A stretch of 64,000 nucleotides of DNA from Desulfofundulus kuznetsovii DSM 6115 (GTDB lineage Bacteria; Bacillota; Desulfotomaculia; Desulfotomaculales; Desulfovirgulaceae), in contig NC_015573.1 of NCBI RefSeq assembly GCF_000214705.1, positions 2,983,001 to 3,047,000 on the forward strand, given 5' to 3'. The notes under the pieces are model-generated. The model saw nothing but the letters and a program-made list of their open reading frames with translations, was not told where the DNA came from and did no database searches. Shown here in pieces: positions 1-7,696 of this stretch (position 1 is the stretch's first letter; each line of letters opens with the position of its first letter). A program made the position numbers and the translations under genes.

Positions 1-736
1 ATATTTTGGTATCTTCACCCACACGATAACTGCTCATAGCTATATGCATGGCCCGATACTTCATCCATTCGTCAAACCAATCCACCACTTGATCTGACAA
101 ACCACCTAAACCCACCCCGTCAGGCTTACTGCGGTGAACACCTTTCCCGGAAATAGGGCTGAACAACTGAAGGTTAGCGGCCGACAAACCCTTTTCCAAA
201 TCTTGGTTACTTATTTTTTTTATTCGTTTGGCCACAATTTCTGCTATATCTTCCCTTTCCAGCAAGATCAGCAATAATGAATTATATCCATTTGAACCCA
301 TGCGCAAACTATTAAAATCCTTAAGGAGTTGTATATCATTTCTGGGTGGATCCGGACGTTTTTCCTTTGGAATGATTTGTGTCTTTTTATTTTTTGAGGT
401 TTTTTTAATTATCTTGTCAAAATCCCTGTATATAGCCTCTTTTTCTCTTTCAAGTTCATAATCGATAACTTCAATTCCGTACGGTGCACTATCGTTCTTC
501 TTGTATTTAATGTAAGGGTAGCCGGGTAGGAGCTTAACACTCCTGGCTTTTTCTAAATCGATGGCGGGGTTAAGCAAAAGCTCATAGGCATCATTTTCAT
601 CTTTAATAATCACTTCCCGTATAACCATACCTTCTTCTTCAAGCCAGGTGGAAAAAAGATCGGCCATGCCGATGGCCACTAAGGTATCTGCATAGGTCTG
701 AGTGGCTTTAGGGATTCTGTAACTTTGTAATAACAT
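1..736 (-). CDS. Probable Cas8-like large subunit of a type I CRISPR effector (N-terminal part, cut by window edge)
   Basis: An ATG at 736 begins two bases after the cas3 stop codon, behind an AGGAAGGG ribosome site, and stays open for 245 codons to the window edge. It is therefore translationally coupled to cas3 and missing its C-terminus. No HD, helicase or glycine-rich RAMP motif is visible. A charged, lysine- and proline-rich linker lies around residues 107-137. A large uncharacterised protein directly after cas3 is usually the effector large subunit (Cas8 or a Csx-type equivalent), but I do not recognise the family from the sequence, so the name rests on position. cas7, cas5 and adaptation genes, if present, must lie beyond position 1. 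Confidence 0.5.
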   Translation of the reverse strand, partial: MLLQSYRIPKATQTYADTLVAIGMADLFSTWLEEEGMVIREVIIKDENDAYELLLNPAIDLEKARSVKLLPGYPYIKYKKNDSAPYGIEVIDYELEREKEAIYRDFDKIIKKTSKNKKTQIIPKEKRPDPPRNDIQLLKDFNSLRMGSNGYNSLLLILLEREDIAEIVAKRIKKISNQDLEKGLSAANLQLFSPISGKGVHRSKPDGVGLGGLSDQVVDWFDEWMKYRAMHIAMSSYRVGEDTKI

Positions 737-738
737 GT

Positions 739-3249
739 TTATCCCTTCCTCATGAATTCACTGTTTTTCCGCTGGGAGGATTGATCCGCAAGCCTCAATA
801 AGCGGACTGTAAACCAATAAAATGGTAAATATTTCTCACCCCCTGCGCTAGGACGCAGCAATTCTTTTTCACCAAAGGTTTTTCGATCCACCGCTGATGG
901 TTTGTCGTCCAATTGCTTAACAAATGGCTCAAAACCTAATTCAATTAAACAATTATTAACATAATTTTTCATTCTCTGATCTACAACAAAATCACTCAAA
1001 TTAACTGCTCCAGCATTGTGGTGGCGTGCAATGGCCGTCCAGGCAACTAAAGCCAGTTCAGGATCGATTGAACCGTTCGGGTAATTCTCTAAAAAATCTA
1101 TTAAACTGTTTGCTACGGCAAAAGCTCCTTCCACGGCGTGCGGCCCGCGTTGATAACGCTGATCTTTTTGAAGATCCCTTTGCAACTGGTGATGTTTTTC
1201 CCAGCTGAAAGTAGAATGGGCAAGAGGTTCATTTTTCTTTAGCAAAGAGCAATCAGGATCAACAAGATATTGCCACGCACGAATAGCTTCCTGCCATTTA
1301 TTGTTAAGTTTGCCTGTGTCATGAAGCAAAAGGGTTATTCTAATTAAATCAATCAGAGCTTTGATTTCCATCCCCATTTTTGAAGAGATATTTTTAAGAG
1401 CCACTTGATGCCGTTCCAAAATTTTCATTCCTTCTTCTACCACTGAAAAAGCATGTTCCCGAAACGATTCACATTGGTATTCTGGTCGAATAATCAAAGG
1501 CTTCAGTGCGGCAGGATGGGTGATGGGTAAACCCGGCGTTCCCAAAGCCAATCCAATTTCTGGTGTATAACAGGCTATACCCGGGTGTAACGCAACCAGC
1601 CACCCGGCAGTCGTTAACTGCTTTACAGACGTCGCCTCCTTCCAATAAAAAACCCCGTTTTCCTCATTTCCGTCATCACCACTCACCAGAAATTTGGCCA
1701 CCCAGGCCTCCTTTTTATTATTAAAAAGATCTTGCAACGCCCAAAGACTGACCCGTGGCAAAGAAAGATATTCGACAGGAGAAAACAAATCGTGTTTTTC
1801 CGGATTATCATGAATTAAAACGTTAAGCGAGTCTACATCCCGGATTAAATTTCGCACCGCTGACAGCGTTCTGCCTTTTCCAGCCAATTCGATGGACAGA
1901 TTGACTTCCTGATACCGTCTTGGAAGATCTGCAATAACCCTGGCTATCTGGTCAGTTTCCTGTTTTTCAAGAACTTTTTCTAAAAACTGTTTTTCTCTCA
2001 AATAATCGACATTGCCTGAGATCTTCTGTATTTCTTGCCTGGTTTTAGTTACTATCTCGGCTTGATCACGGTAAGGACCCATCCTATACTGTCCTTTTTC
2101 GTTTTGACATAGCTCGTAAACCCATACCGTTCCCTTGCTTCTTTCTCCTTTATAACGGGCACAGCGTCCGGCTCGCTGCACCAGGGAATTAGCCGGGGCC
2201 AGTTCCGTATGGAGATTATCAGCGCTGATATCGATCCCGGCCTCCACCACCTGGGTGGCCACCAAAATAACGTCGGTTTCTTTCGCATCGGGTCCAAAAT
2301 AGTCTAATAGCTTATCTTCCACCTGCTGGCGATCACTATTAAAAAACCGGCTGTGTAAGAGAAATAACTTTGTAGTCAGGTTATTCTCTTTGATTTTTTC
2401 CTTAATTGATCTATAAACTTCCTGAGAGCGCTTGACAGAGTTACAAATCACTATTGACCGGCCACCATGGTGAACCTCCATAACGTGCCTCGCCTCAAGC
2501 GGTGTGTTTACCCAATGGTAAATTTTCTTTTTTTCCAGTTGCCCTGGAATTCGCTCCAGCTCTTCTTTGGTAACATAGATGTGTTTAGCGTTTAACTTAT
2601 TTTTTAAAAGATCTATTGCTCTTTCAGAAAGGGTAGCAGTCATCCATAGAAAAAGGGAATACCCCCTAAGCCGGGTGGCCATTTCCAGAGCTGTTCCTAA
2701 AGAGCGCTCCGGCTCCAGAAGGTGAATTTCATCCAATACAATCAAACTCCCCAGCATAGCGCCAGCGTTGATGTTTGCCATTTTTTCCGGAAGAGAAACG
2801 GGCATGTTTAAATAACTCGATAATAACTGATCTATGGTAGTAAAAATGACATCTCCCTGGAAAAAAGGATCTTCTTTCCTTTCGCCCGTTTGAATGGTAA
2901 TGCATAATTCGTCAAATAAACACCCTTTATCTCTTTGATTTGGGTCGTTTATTATTCTCCAGCCAGCTCTTTCGCAACCTTTTATGGTTGAATCATACAA
3001 ACTTGTTGCCAGTGCCCGCAAGGGAAGGGCATATATCACCCGATCGACAATTTGCTCTTCATATTTTCGGGCATATAGATAAGGTAATAATGCCGCCCAT
3101 GTTTTTCCGGCACCGGTAGGAGCAATAAGCATAACATTGTTGCCATCTAAAATGCTTCTGGTGACTTCTATTTGAAAAGGATGAGGGCTGGCATCAGGCT
3201 TGTTTATTATTTTTTGAAATAAAGATGCAAGCCTGGCTTCGTTTAGCAA
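739..3249 (-). CDS. cas3: CRISPR-associated helicase/nuclease Cas3, HD domain at the C-terminus
   Basis: This 836-residue protein is the DNA-unwinding nuclease recruited by a type I effector. The superfamily 2 helicase part comes first: Walker A APTGAGKT at about residue 43, the DEIH box near 172, WMTATLS near 203, and motif VI QRAGRCARYKG near 360. A phosphohydrolase domain with LLHDTGKLNNKW follows near residue 655. In most Cas3 proteins the HD domain is N-terminal; the reversed order is known from I-U/I-G-like and related branches, so this is not a canonical I-B, I-C or I-E Cas3. The start is TTG at 3249, after a purine-rich AGGGGGGGG stretch. It is followed at once by the Cas8-like gene. 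Confidence 0.93.
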   Translation of the reverse strand: MLNEARLASLFQKIINKPDASPHPFQIEVTRSILDGNNVMLIAPTGAGKTWAALLPYLYARKYEEQIVDRVIYALPLRALATSLYDSTIKGCERAGWRIINDPNQRDKGCLFDELCITIQTGERKEDPFFQGDVIFTTIDQLLSSYLNMPVSLPEKMANINAGAMLGSLIVLDEIHLLEPERSLGTALEMATRLRGYSLFLWMTATLSERAIDLLKNKLNAKHIYVTKEELERIPGQLEKKKIYHWVNTPLEARHVMEVHHGGRSIVICNSVKRSQEVYRSIKEKIKENNLTTKLFLLHSRFFNSDRQQVEDKLLDYFGPDAKETDVILVATQVVEAGIDISADNLHTELAPANSLVQRAGRCARYKGERSKGTVWVYELCQNEKGQYRMGPYRDQAEIVTKTRQEIQKISGNVDYLREKQFLEKVLEKQETDQIARVIADLPRRYQEVNLSIELAGKGRTLSAVRNLIRDVDSLNVLIHDNPEKHDLFSPVEYLSLPRVSLWALQDLFNNKKEAWVAKFLVSGDDGNEENGVFYWKEATSVKQLTTAGWLVALHPGIACYTPEIGLALGTPGLPITHPAALKPLIIRPEYQCESFREHAFSVVEEGMKILERHQVALKNISSKMGMEIKALIDLIRITLLLHDTGKLNNKWQEAIRAWQYLVDPDCSLLKKNEPLAHSTFSWEKHHQLQRDLQKDQRYQRGPHAVEGAFAVANSLIDFLENYPNGSIDPELALVAWTAIARHHNAGAVNLSDFVVDQRMKNYVNNCLIELGFEPFVKQLDDKPSAVDRKTFGEKELLRPSAGGEKYLPFYWFTVRLLRLADQSSQRKNSEFMRKG

Positions 3250-3360
3250 GTGTCCCCCCCCCTGGTAATTTTAGTTAAAGCAGTAGAGTAAGATAACAAC
3301 TCCCAAATGCGTAATGACTACGAAGAGAATAATCAATCTTATCACCCACAGGTCGCCCCC

Positions 3361-3379
3361 TAACTGTTTTCTACTCTTA
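3361..3379 (-). promoter_or_regulatory. Protospacer-like site in the cas3 promoter
   Basis: The minus-strand sequence TAAGAGTAGAAAACAGTTA matches the spacer-like segment of the neighbouring mini-CRISPR (3517-3535) at 16 of 19 positions. The mismatches are at guide positions 5, 12 and 18. It begins on the candidate -10 element of cas3. The bases just 5' of it read TTCT, so a TTC or TCT adjacent motif is possible. Binding of a guided effector here would block transcription of cas3 and the genes after it. Confidence 0.55.
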
Positions 3380-3401
3380 AGAATAGTTTCTTTATTGTCA
3401 A
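3374..3401 (-). promoter_or_regulatory. Candidate cas3 promoter
   Basis: On the minus strand a perfect TTGACA lies at 3401-3396, followed after 16 nt by TAAGAG at 3379-3374, a weak -10 match. It would give a 5' leader of about 120 nt before the TTG of cas3. The -35 box is convincing and the -10 box is not, so the exact start site is uncertain. Confidence 0.5.
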
Positions 3402-3497
3402 ATATATGCGGGCAGACCTGCCACTAAGCCTGTCCATTAAGATATGCATAATTTTGGTTATAAAACATAAAAATAAATATATATTCTTTGGACCTCG

Positions 3498-3569
3498 TAT
3501 AATAGGGGACTGAAACTAAGTGTAGAACACAGTCATTCTCTCTCCTTTTGACCCGACGACAAGGGGACT
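3498..3569 (+). ncRNA. Candidate crRNA-like regulatory RNA from a degenerate mini-CRISPR
   Basis: A perfect TATAAT at 3498-3503 precedes AGGGGACTGAAA (3504-3515), which matches the 3' end of the array repeat. Then come about 31 nt of unique sequence (3517-3547) and a 5'-truncated repeat, TTGACCCGACGACAAGGGG and three more bases (3548-3569), with one internal mismatch. Transcription starting six bases after the -10 box would begin exactly at ACTGAAAC, the 8-nt crRNA 5' handle with its last base changed. No good -35 box is visible. The unique part matches the cas3 promoter on the opposite strand. The layout (altered repeat, guide, altered repeat beside cas genes) is that of CreA/CreR-type guide RNAs; the function here is inferred. 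Confidence 0.55.
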
Positions 3570-3780
3570 ATCGCCAACCTTCCTTATTCTCAAATCACAT
3601 TTCGCCCAGGTACATCCCCGCCAATAGCGCCTGCAAGGGCCCAGTTCCTTTCGCTAACGGCGCGCTTCATTGTTTTCACATTAATTACCGGGCACTTATT
3701 GATTTTGAGTACAATTTGATCAGTTATCCCCGGTATAGGAAAGCAAACATCTTCACCTTTTTTTCGGAAACACTAGAAGC
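3570..3780. other. Intergenic stretch without recognisable genes
   Basis: This gap separates the mini-CRISPR from the membrane-protein gene. Open frames crossing it on the plus strand have no ribosome site and no protein-like pattern. I see nothing else in it. Confidence 0.4.
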
Positions 3781-4218
3781 TTACCCGCCATTCCCATCCC
3801 CCCACCAGTGCCCCAGTAGAAATCCAACCAATAGCCACGACCAGGGAACACAAGCTGTCCTGGATTGCACAACTTTGCCCGCATCTACCTCGTCGCCGCT
3901 CCCAGAACAAAGGGAGCCCACCATTCCTATGCCGAACAGTAGCGCCCCAAAACCGGTGAAAATCATCAAGAGCCAAAAGGGCAAACCAAGCAGGTAGTGC
4001 AGGATGGCTGCCGCAACGGCCGCCAGGCCCATGAAAAAACCAAGCACGAGTAACGCCAGAAAAGCAAGCAACCCCAGGAGGAACAGAAGGAAAAGAAACA
4101 CCGGGGAAGCAACTACCAGCCCTACCACAGCAAGGAGAACGTAACCCACAATCCGGCAGGCCAGGATAAGCCATTTCTGGGTCTGCGCCCCTGGTAGCGC
4201 CGCCATAAAAACCTGCAC
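3781..4218 (-). CDS. Hypothetical hydrophobic membrane protein
   Basis: This 145-residue frame is dominated by hydrophobic stretches: about residues 16-60 (two or three segments rich in L, V, F, A), 62-95, and a short C-terminal one near 125-135. It has no charged catalytic motif and ends in a glycine/tryptophan-rich tail. The start could be GTG at 4218 or ATG at 4206. I do not recognise a family. It lies in the CRISPR-Cas region, on the same strand as cas6 and the WYL gene, but about 200 bp after the latter, so it may be a separate unit. A strongly biased coding frame supports a real gene only moderately. Confidence 0.45.
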   Translation of the reverse strand: MQVFMAALPGAQTQKWLILACRIVGYVLLAVVGLVVASPVFLFLLFLLGLLAFLALLVLGFFMGLAAVAAAILHYLLGLPFWLLMIFTGFGALLFGIGMVGSLCSGSGDEVDAGKVVQSRTACVPWSWLLVGFLLGHWWGDGNGG

Positions 4219-4423
4219 CCCACTCTGCTTTGTAAAATAAACCTTATATTGTTGGACGGCGGTAATTTTTTATTGCTGGGTTAAATCGTTTTCCTCCAGC
4301 CGCAAAATTACAATACCATCAAACAACCCGTTTCTTCTAAGTTTAACAAGGCGCACTGCAGCCAGTGATCAGTCCCTTAGGTGGAGTAAAACTTTTTTCA
4401 GTTAGGCGGATTATTCGCGCTCA

Positions 4424-5449
4424 CTATTTGGTAATGCGGCTTTTTTCGTTCCCGGGCAAGTTTGGCGGTAAATTCGAATTTATTTGATATAGCCGCAGCA
4501 TATTCCTTATTTCCTCCTCCACCTCCTGCCTCAGCTCGGGCGGCGCCAGGACCTCGGCACGGCTGCCGTAGCCCATAACCCAGCGTTTGACCTCTTCTAA
4601 TCCTCCCACCCGCAGGCGCAAGATCAGACTACCGTCGCCGAGCTCCTCCGTCTCCTGGGTTGGGTGCCAGCATCTTTCCCGAATGTAGCGGGCCTGATGA
4701 GGATCGAATCGGATTACAACCTCCACCGGCGCATTTCCCCGTTCCGCCGAGAAAGCCTGGGCCATCCACTCTTCCGCCGAAAATCCCGGGTTGCGGGCGA
4801 AATGCTCCCGGAGAACCTCCCACTTTTCAATCCTCCCGGTGTGAAAAACCCGCATCTCCTTGCGGAAGTGGTCGAAGGCAACCAGGTACCAATCTCCCTG
4901 CAGGTTGTATAGATGATAGGGTTCCACAATCCTCTCCTGCCTGGCACCCCGGCTGGCCGTGTAGTACAAGATTTTCACCCGGAGACACTCCCTTACCGCC
5001 CGGTGCAGGTCCAGGAGTACTTCCCTTTTTACCATCACTGCGGGCGGAGCGGCAATGCTGTAGCAGGTGCGCAACTCCTCCAGATTAACCTGCACCTGCC
5101 CCTGTAACCCCATCCTGATCTTTTCCACCGCCGAGCGCAAAGGAGCCTCAAAAGCTGTTCCCAAATAACGCTGCGCCACCTCCACGCTCAAGAAAAAAGC
5201 CAGCAATTCCCCATCCGTGATCATTATCGACGGCAGGGCCCAGGTGGGGTCTTTATAGTACCATCCCCCACGGCGGCGGTCATAAGCCAGCGGCGCCTTC
5301 AGCCGGTCTACCAGGAACTGCCGGTCCTGGTAGATGGTCCGCTCGCTTACTTCCAGCTCCCTGGCCAGGCGGGTAGCGTTGGGGTACATCTTCGCCCGGA
5401 TCTGCCGGTCGATCTCCAGGATACGTTCCAATTGCTGCCTGCTTCCCAT
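4424..5449 (-). CDS. HTH/WYL-domain transcriptional regulator
   Basis: The 341-residue protein starts with a DeoR/HTH_11-type helix-turn-helix (about residues 8-60, with NATRLARELEVSERTIYQDR). It continues into a WYL domain near residues 155-235 (VEPYHLYNLQGDWYLVAFD) and a C-terminal WCX-like region. WYL proteins bind ligands, often nucleic-acid-derived, and commonly regulate CRISPR and other defence loci. The gene follows cas6 with a 65-bp gap on the same strand, so it is probably co-transcribed with cas6 and may control cas expression. The ATG at 5449 is the only start that keeps the full helix-turn-helix. The ligand is unknown. Confidence 0.88.
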   Translation of the reverse strand: MGSRQQLERILEIDRQIRAKMYPNATRLARELEVSERTIYQDRQFLVDRLKAPLAYDRRRGGWYYKDPTWALPSIMITDGELLAFFLSVEVAQRYLGTAFEAPLRSAVEKIRMGLQGQVQVNLEELRTCYSIAAPPAVMVKREVLLDLHRAVRECLRVKILYYTASRGARQERIVEPYHLYNLQGDWYLVAFDHFRKEMRVFHTGRIEKWEVLREHFARNPGFSAEEWMAQAFSAERGNAPVEVVIRFDPHQARYIRERCWHPTQETEELGDGSLILRLRVGGLEEVKRWVMGYGSRAEVLAPPELRQEVEEEIRNMLRLYQINSNLPPNLPGNEKSRITK

Positions 5450-5514
5450 CGCCAGACTCCACCTTAGTTATCTGTTCCAACCTGCTGATAGCCGGACATT
5501 TTTCTTCCTTGCAC

Positions 5515-6537
5515 TCAGACCAATTCCACCCGGTACTTCCCCATCCCGAAAACCGCTCCTTTTCCTACATGGACCAGTTCGCCCAGCCGCAAAAGGGGGA
5601 TGAATTCCGCCACCTCTCCCTCGTATACAGCCCGGCCCACCACGCCGCCCATCTTTATCCTGCTGTCCTGGCGGGCGGAAAACCGCTCCCAGTCCACCCA
5701 GCGGGTATGGTCTTCCGCCAGCCTTACCCTTGCGGCCCGGGCGATCAGCCCGGTGAAATCCAGCTTTAATTCTTCGCCGTGGTGGAAATAAGCCAGGGAG
5801 GAAAGGCGGCGCAGGAGGTTCCGGATGAGCACGTGAAATTCGATCTTACCGGCGTAGGCTTCCGCGTACTTAAGGCGGGTCATGGTCAAAAAATCGATTG
5901 CCAGGCGGCCCGGTTCTGTACCGGGCGGCTGCGGGACAAAAGACTCCGGGGACGATGGATGCAAATCACGCGGCGGCCCGTAAAACTCTGCGAGTCCCGG
6001 AATGTCGCTCCCCCGCACCGGGAGTTCTATATTTCTAACCAATCTGTCCTGGTCAAGGTATATGGACGCCCGCCGGTTTTTCAGGGGATCCACCGCCACA
6101 ATTTCTTTCAGGCGGTATTTTTTGCGCCCTTTGCCGATTCCCACCTCACCCAATTCTTTGAAAGCCACGATGAAATAGGGCAGGTAAGACACGGCTTTGC
6201 CGATGAGGATCAGCCGGAAGGCCAGTGTCTCTCCGGGGCGGTAAAAGGTCTTTTCTTCCAGGGGGGGCTCGAGAACGAACGGGCGTGGTACGTTGTCATA
6301 ATTGCGGAGAGCCTCCGAACCGGGGGGAGGACTGGTTTCGAAGATGTAGGCATAGGGGCAGTGCTGGTTTAGAAGGCAGTTCCGGCAATCTTTTTGCCGT
6401 GATGTACAGGTAATGCGCTGGAAAACCCGGCCGAATCCCCCGCGCAGGGTCGAACCCTTGTAGGGTGGCAGGATCAGCCCTTCCCGGCCGGCCACCAGGA
6501 TTATCTCGTAGATGGCAACGCGAAAATTCACCAGCAT
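5515..6537 (-). CDS. cas6: Cas6-family pre-crRNA processing endoribonuclease
   Basis: The 340-residue RAMP protein should cleave the array transcript within each repeat, leaving an 8-nt 5' handle. Near residues 26-65 it has the PPYKGSTLRGGFGR region followed by CRNCLLNQHCPYAYIFE, a cysteine-containing segment typical of this Cas6 branch. The C-terminus carries the glycine-rich GKGAVFGMGKY loop that defines the Cas6 C-terminal domain. A ribosome site (GAAGGAAG) precedes the ATG at 6537. It stands apart from cas3, with its own upstream region that contains a solitary repeat and a copy of the array leader end, so its expression may be tied to leader-type promoter sequence. Confidence 0.88.
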   Translation of the reverse strand: MLVNFRVAIYEIILVAGREGLILPPYKGSTLRGGFGRVFQRITCTSRQKDCRNCLLNQHCPYAYIFETSPPPGSEALRNYDNVPRPFVLEPPLEEKTFYRPGETLAFRLILIGKAVSYLPYFIVAFKELGEVGIGKGRKKYRLKEIVAVDPLKNRRASIYLDQDRLVRNIELPVRGSDIPGLAEFYGPPRDLHPSSPESFVPQPPGTEPGRLAIDFLTMTRLKYAEAYAGKIEFHVLIRNLLRRLSSLAYFHHGEELKLDFTGLIARAARVRLAEDHTRWVDWERFSARQDSRIKMGGVVGRAVYEGEVAEFIPLLRLGELVHVGKGAVFGMGKYRVELV

Positions 6538-6647
6538 GATACTTCCTTCAATTATCCTTCAATTATGGGTGTTTTTCTCGCATTGTTTCATTTCGACAGA
6601 AAAAGGTATATTCCTTCCTGCATTGGTCGAAAAAACCATTTTTAAAA

Positions 6648-6731
6648 GAAAAAGTCCCCTCGTCGTCGGGTCAACGGGTGCAACTCCGACCGCGAGGGTG
6701 CAGTAAAAATCCAGCTGTATTGCGGGCTGGC
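6648..6731 (-). CRISPR. Solitary degenerate repeat with a 45-bp copy of the array leader end, upstream of cas6
   Basis: Bases 6648-6684 align over 37 nt with the array repeat. Only two of the 32 bases at 6653-6684 differ, while the five at 6648-6652 (the crRNA-handle end) are all changed. Bases 6687-6731 are identical over 45 nt to 11,951-11,995, the leader side of the array's first repeat; two extra bases (TC) separate repeat and leader here. Orientation is the same as in the main array. It is either a relic of a second array or a kept regulatory repeat in the cas6 leader, 110 nt before the cas6 ATG. No second repeat follows it. Confidence 0.85.
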
Positions 6732-6823
6732 TTTTTCATCCCGTACTTCACAGAACCGCTGGCGCAATTCATCGCCGGTGATGTGCAGGTCTTTCTTAAC
6801 AAGCAACCGGTAATAAGTTCCAC

Positions 6824-7408
6824 TTACGAATCCCCGAATATCTCCTTCAGGGAAAGATTAAAGTCTTCAAAAAAACTTACTTTTACCACATCGTCGCGGG
6901 CATATATCTCGGGCCTTCCGTACCTGCCGTCAGTACCCAGCCTGTACACCATAACGATCCCGTCTACCGGGTGAACAAGCCAGTATTCCTTCACGCCGTG
7001 CTTTTCGTAAAGGGCAAGCTTTTTAATGTAATCAAGGGAAGCCGTCCCAGGGGAGGTCACCTCAACGATCAGGTCGGGGCTTCCTTTGCAACCGCGGTCG
7101 TCTAATTTGTTCTTATCGCAGACCACCACGATGTCCGGCTGCACTACGGTTTTAATCTCTTCATCTTTTTCTTCCCCTGCCGGCAGGCGGACGTCAAAGG
7201 GAGCCGCGTATACCTCGCAATCTTTCCCCTTGAGGTAATTGTAAAATTCGCCCAGGAGGGCGGTGAGCACTTTCTGGTGCCTCCGTGAGGGCGCCGGGCC
7301 AAGGCGATGGGCAAACCCTTCGATGATCTCCCACCTTTCCCCAGCAGGCCAGGTTAAATAGTCACCGTAGGTATAGCCACCGTTTGCTTGTTGTCGTGGG
7401 TAAGCCAA
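6824..7408 (-). CDS. Uma2-family (DUF820) PD-(D/E)XK nuclease-like protein
   Basis: The 194-residue protein has the family's pattern: WEIIEG near residue 27, then PDIVVVCD near 90, LIVEVTSPGT near 112 and the lysine in YIKKLALYEKHGVKEYWLV near 128. These give the acidic residues and lysine of a restriction-like nuclease fold. The molecular role of Uma2 proteins is generally unknown; they are numerous in cyanobacteria and Clostridia. The start is TTG at 7408 behind AAGGAGG with good spacing. It sits between cas6 and the array, but nothing shows that it takes part in CRISPR function. Confidence 0.85.
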   Translation of the reverse strand: MAYPRQQANGGYTYGDYLTWPAGERWEIIEGFAHRLGPAPSRRHQKVLTALLGEFYNYLKGKDCEVYAAPFDVRLPAGEEKDEEIKTVVQPDIVVVCDKNKLDDRGCKGSPDLIVEVTSPGTASLDYIKKLALYEKHGVKEYWLVHPVDGIVMVYRLGTDGRYGRPEIYARDDVVKVSFFEDFNLSLKEIFGDS

Positions 7409-7696
7409 AGATGGTTCCTCCTTTGTCGTTTTTGGTTGCCCGCTAAGTGGTAAACCGCTCTTTTATAATTTTGAACCTTCTACCCTTTCTTTCATTCTTT
7501 TCCCTTTCAAACGAATGATTCGCCACAACTCTACACTCGTTCATAGTAGCTAAATCCTTAACTCGATCTAACCAACCGGTAAAGGTAAGAGAGCCCCTTT
7601 CTGGACACTGTCTTTTCCCATGCTTTTTTCATCGCTAAGTACATTTACTTTCTCGAAAATCAGGCCTTCCCCCAATCATCCATCATCGGGGCTTGT
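7409..7696. other. AT-rich intergenic region between the Uma2 gene and the leader-distal end of the array
   Basis: The stretch presumably holds the promoter of the Uma2 gene and the end of the array transcript. It has no open frame with a ribosome site. I could not pick a convincing promoter. Confidence 0.4.

Noticed and set aside
3548-3997. A 149-codon plus-strand frame starting in the degenerate repeat
   Set aside because: It overlaps the membrane-protein gene, has low-complexity proline/serine-rich content and no ribosome site.
7531-7538. An 8-nt match (TCTACACT) to the guide of the mini-CRISPR upstream of the Uma2 gene
   Set aside because: Eight bases are expected by chance in a window of this size, and the match does not extend; the cas3 promoter match is much longer.
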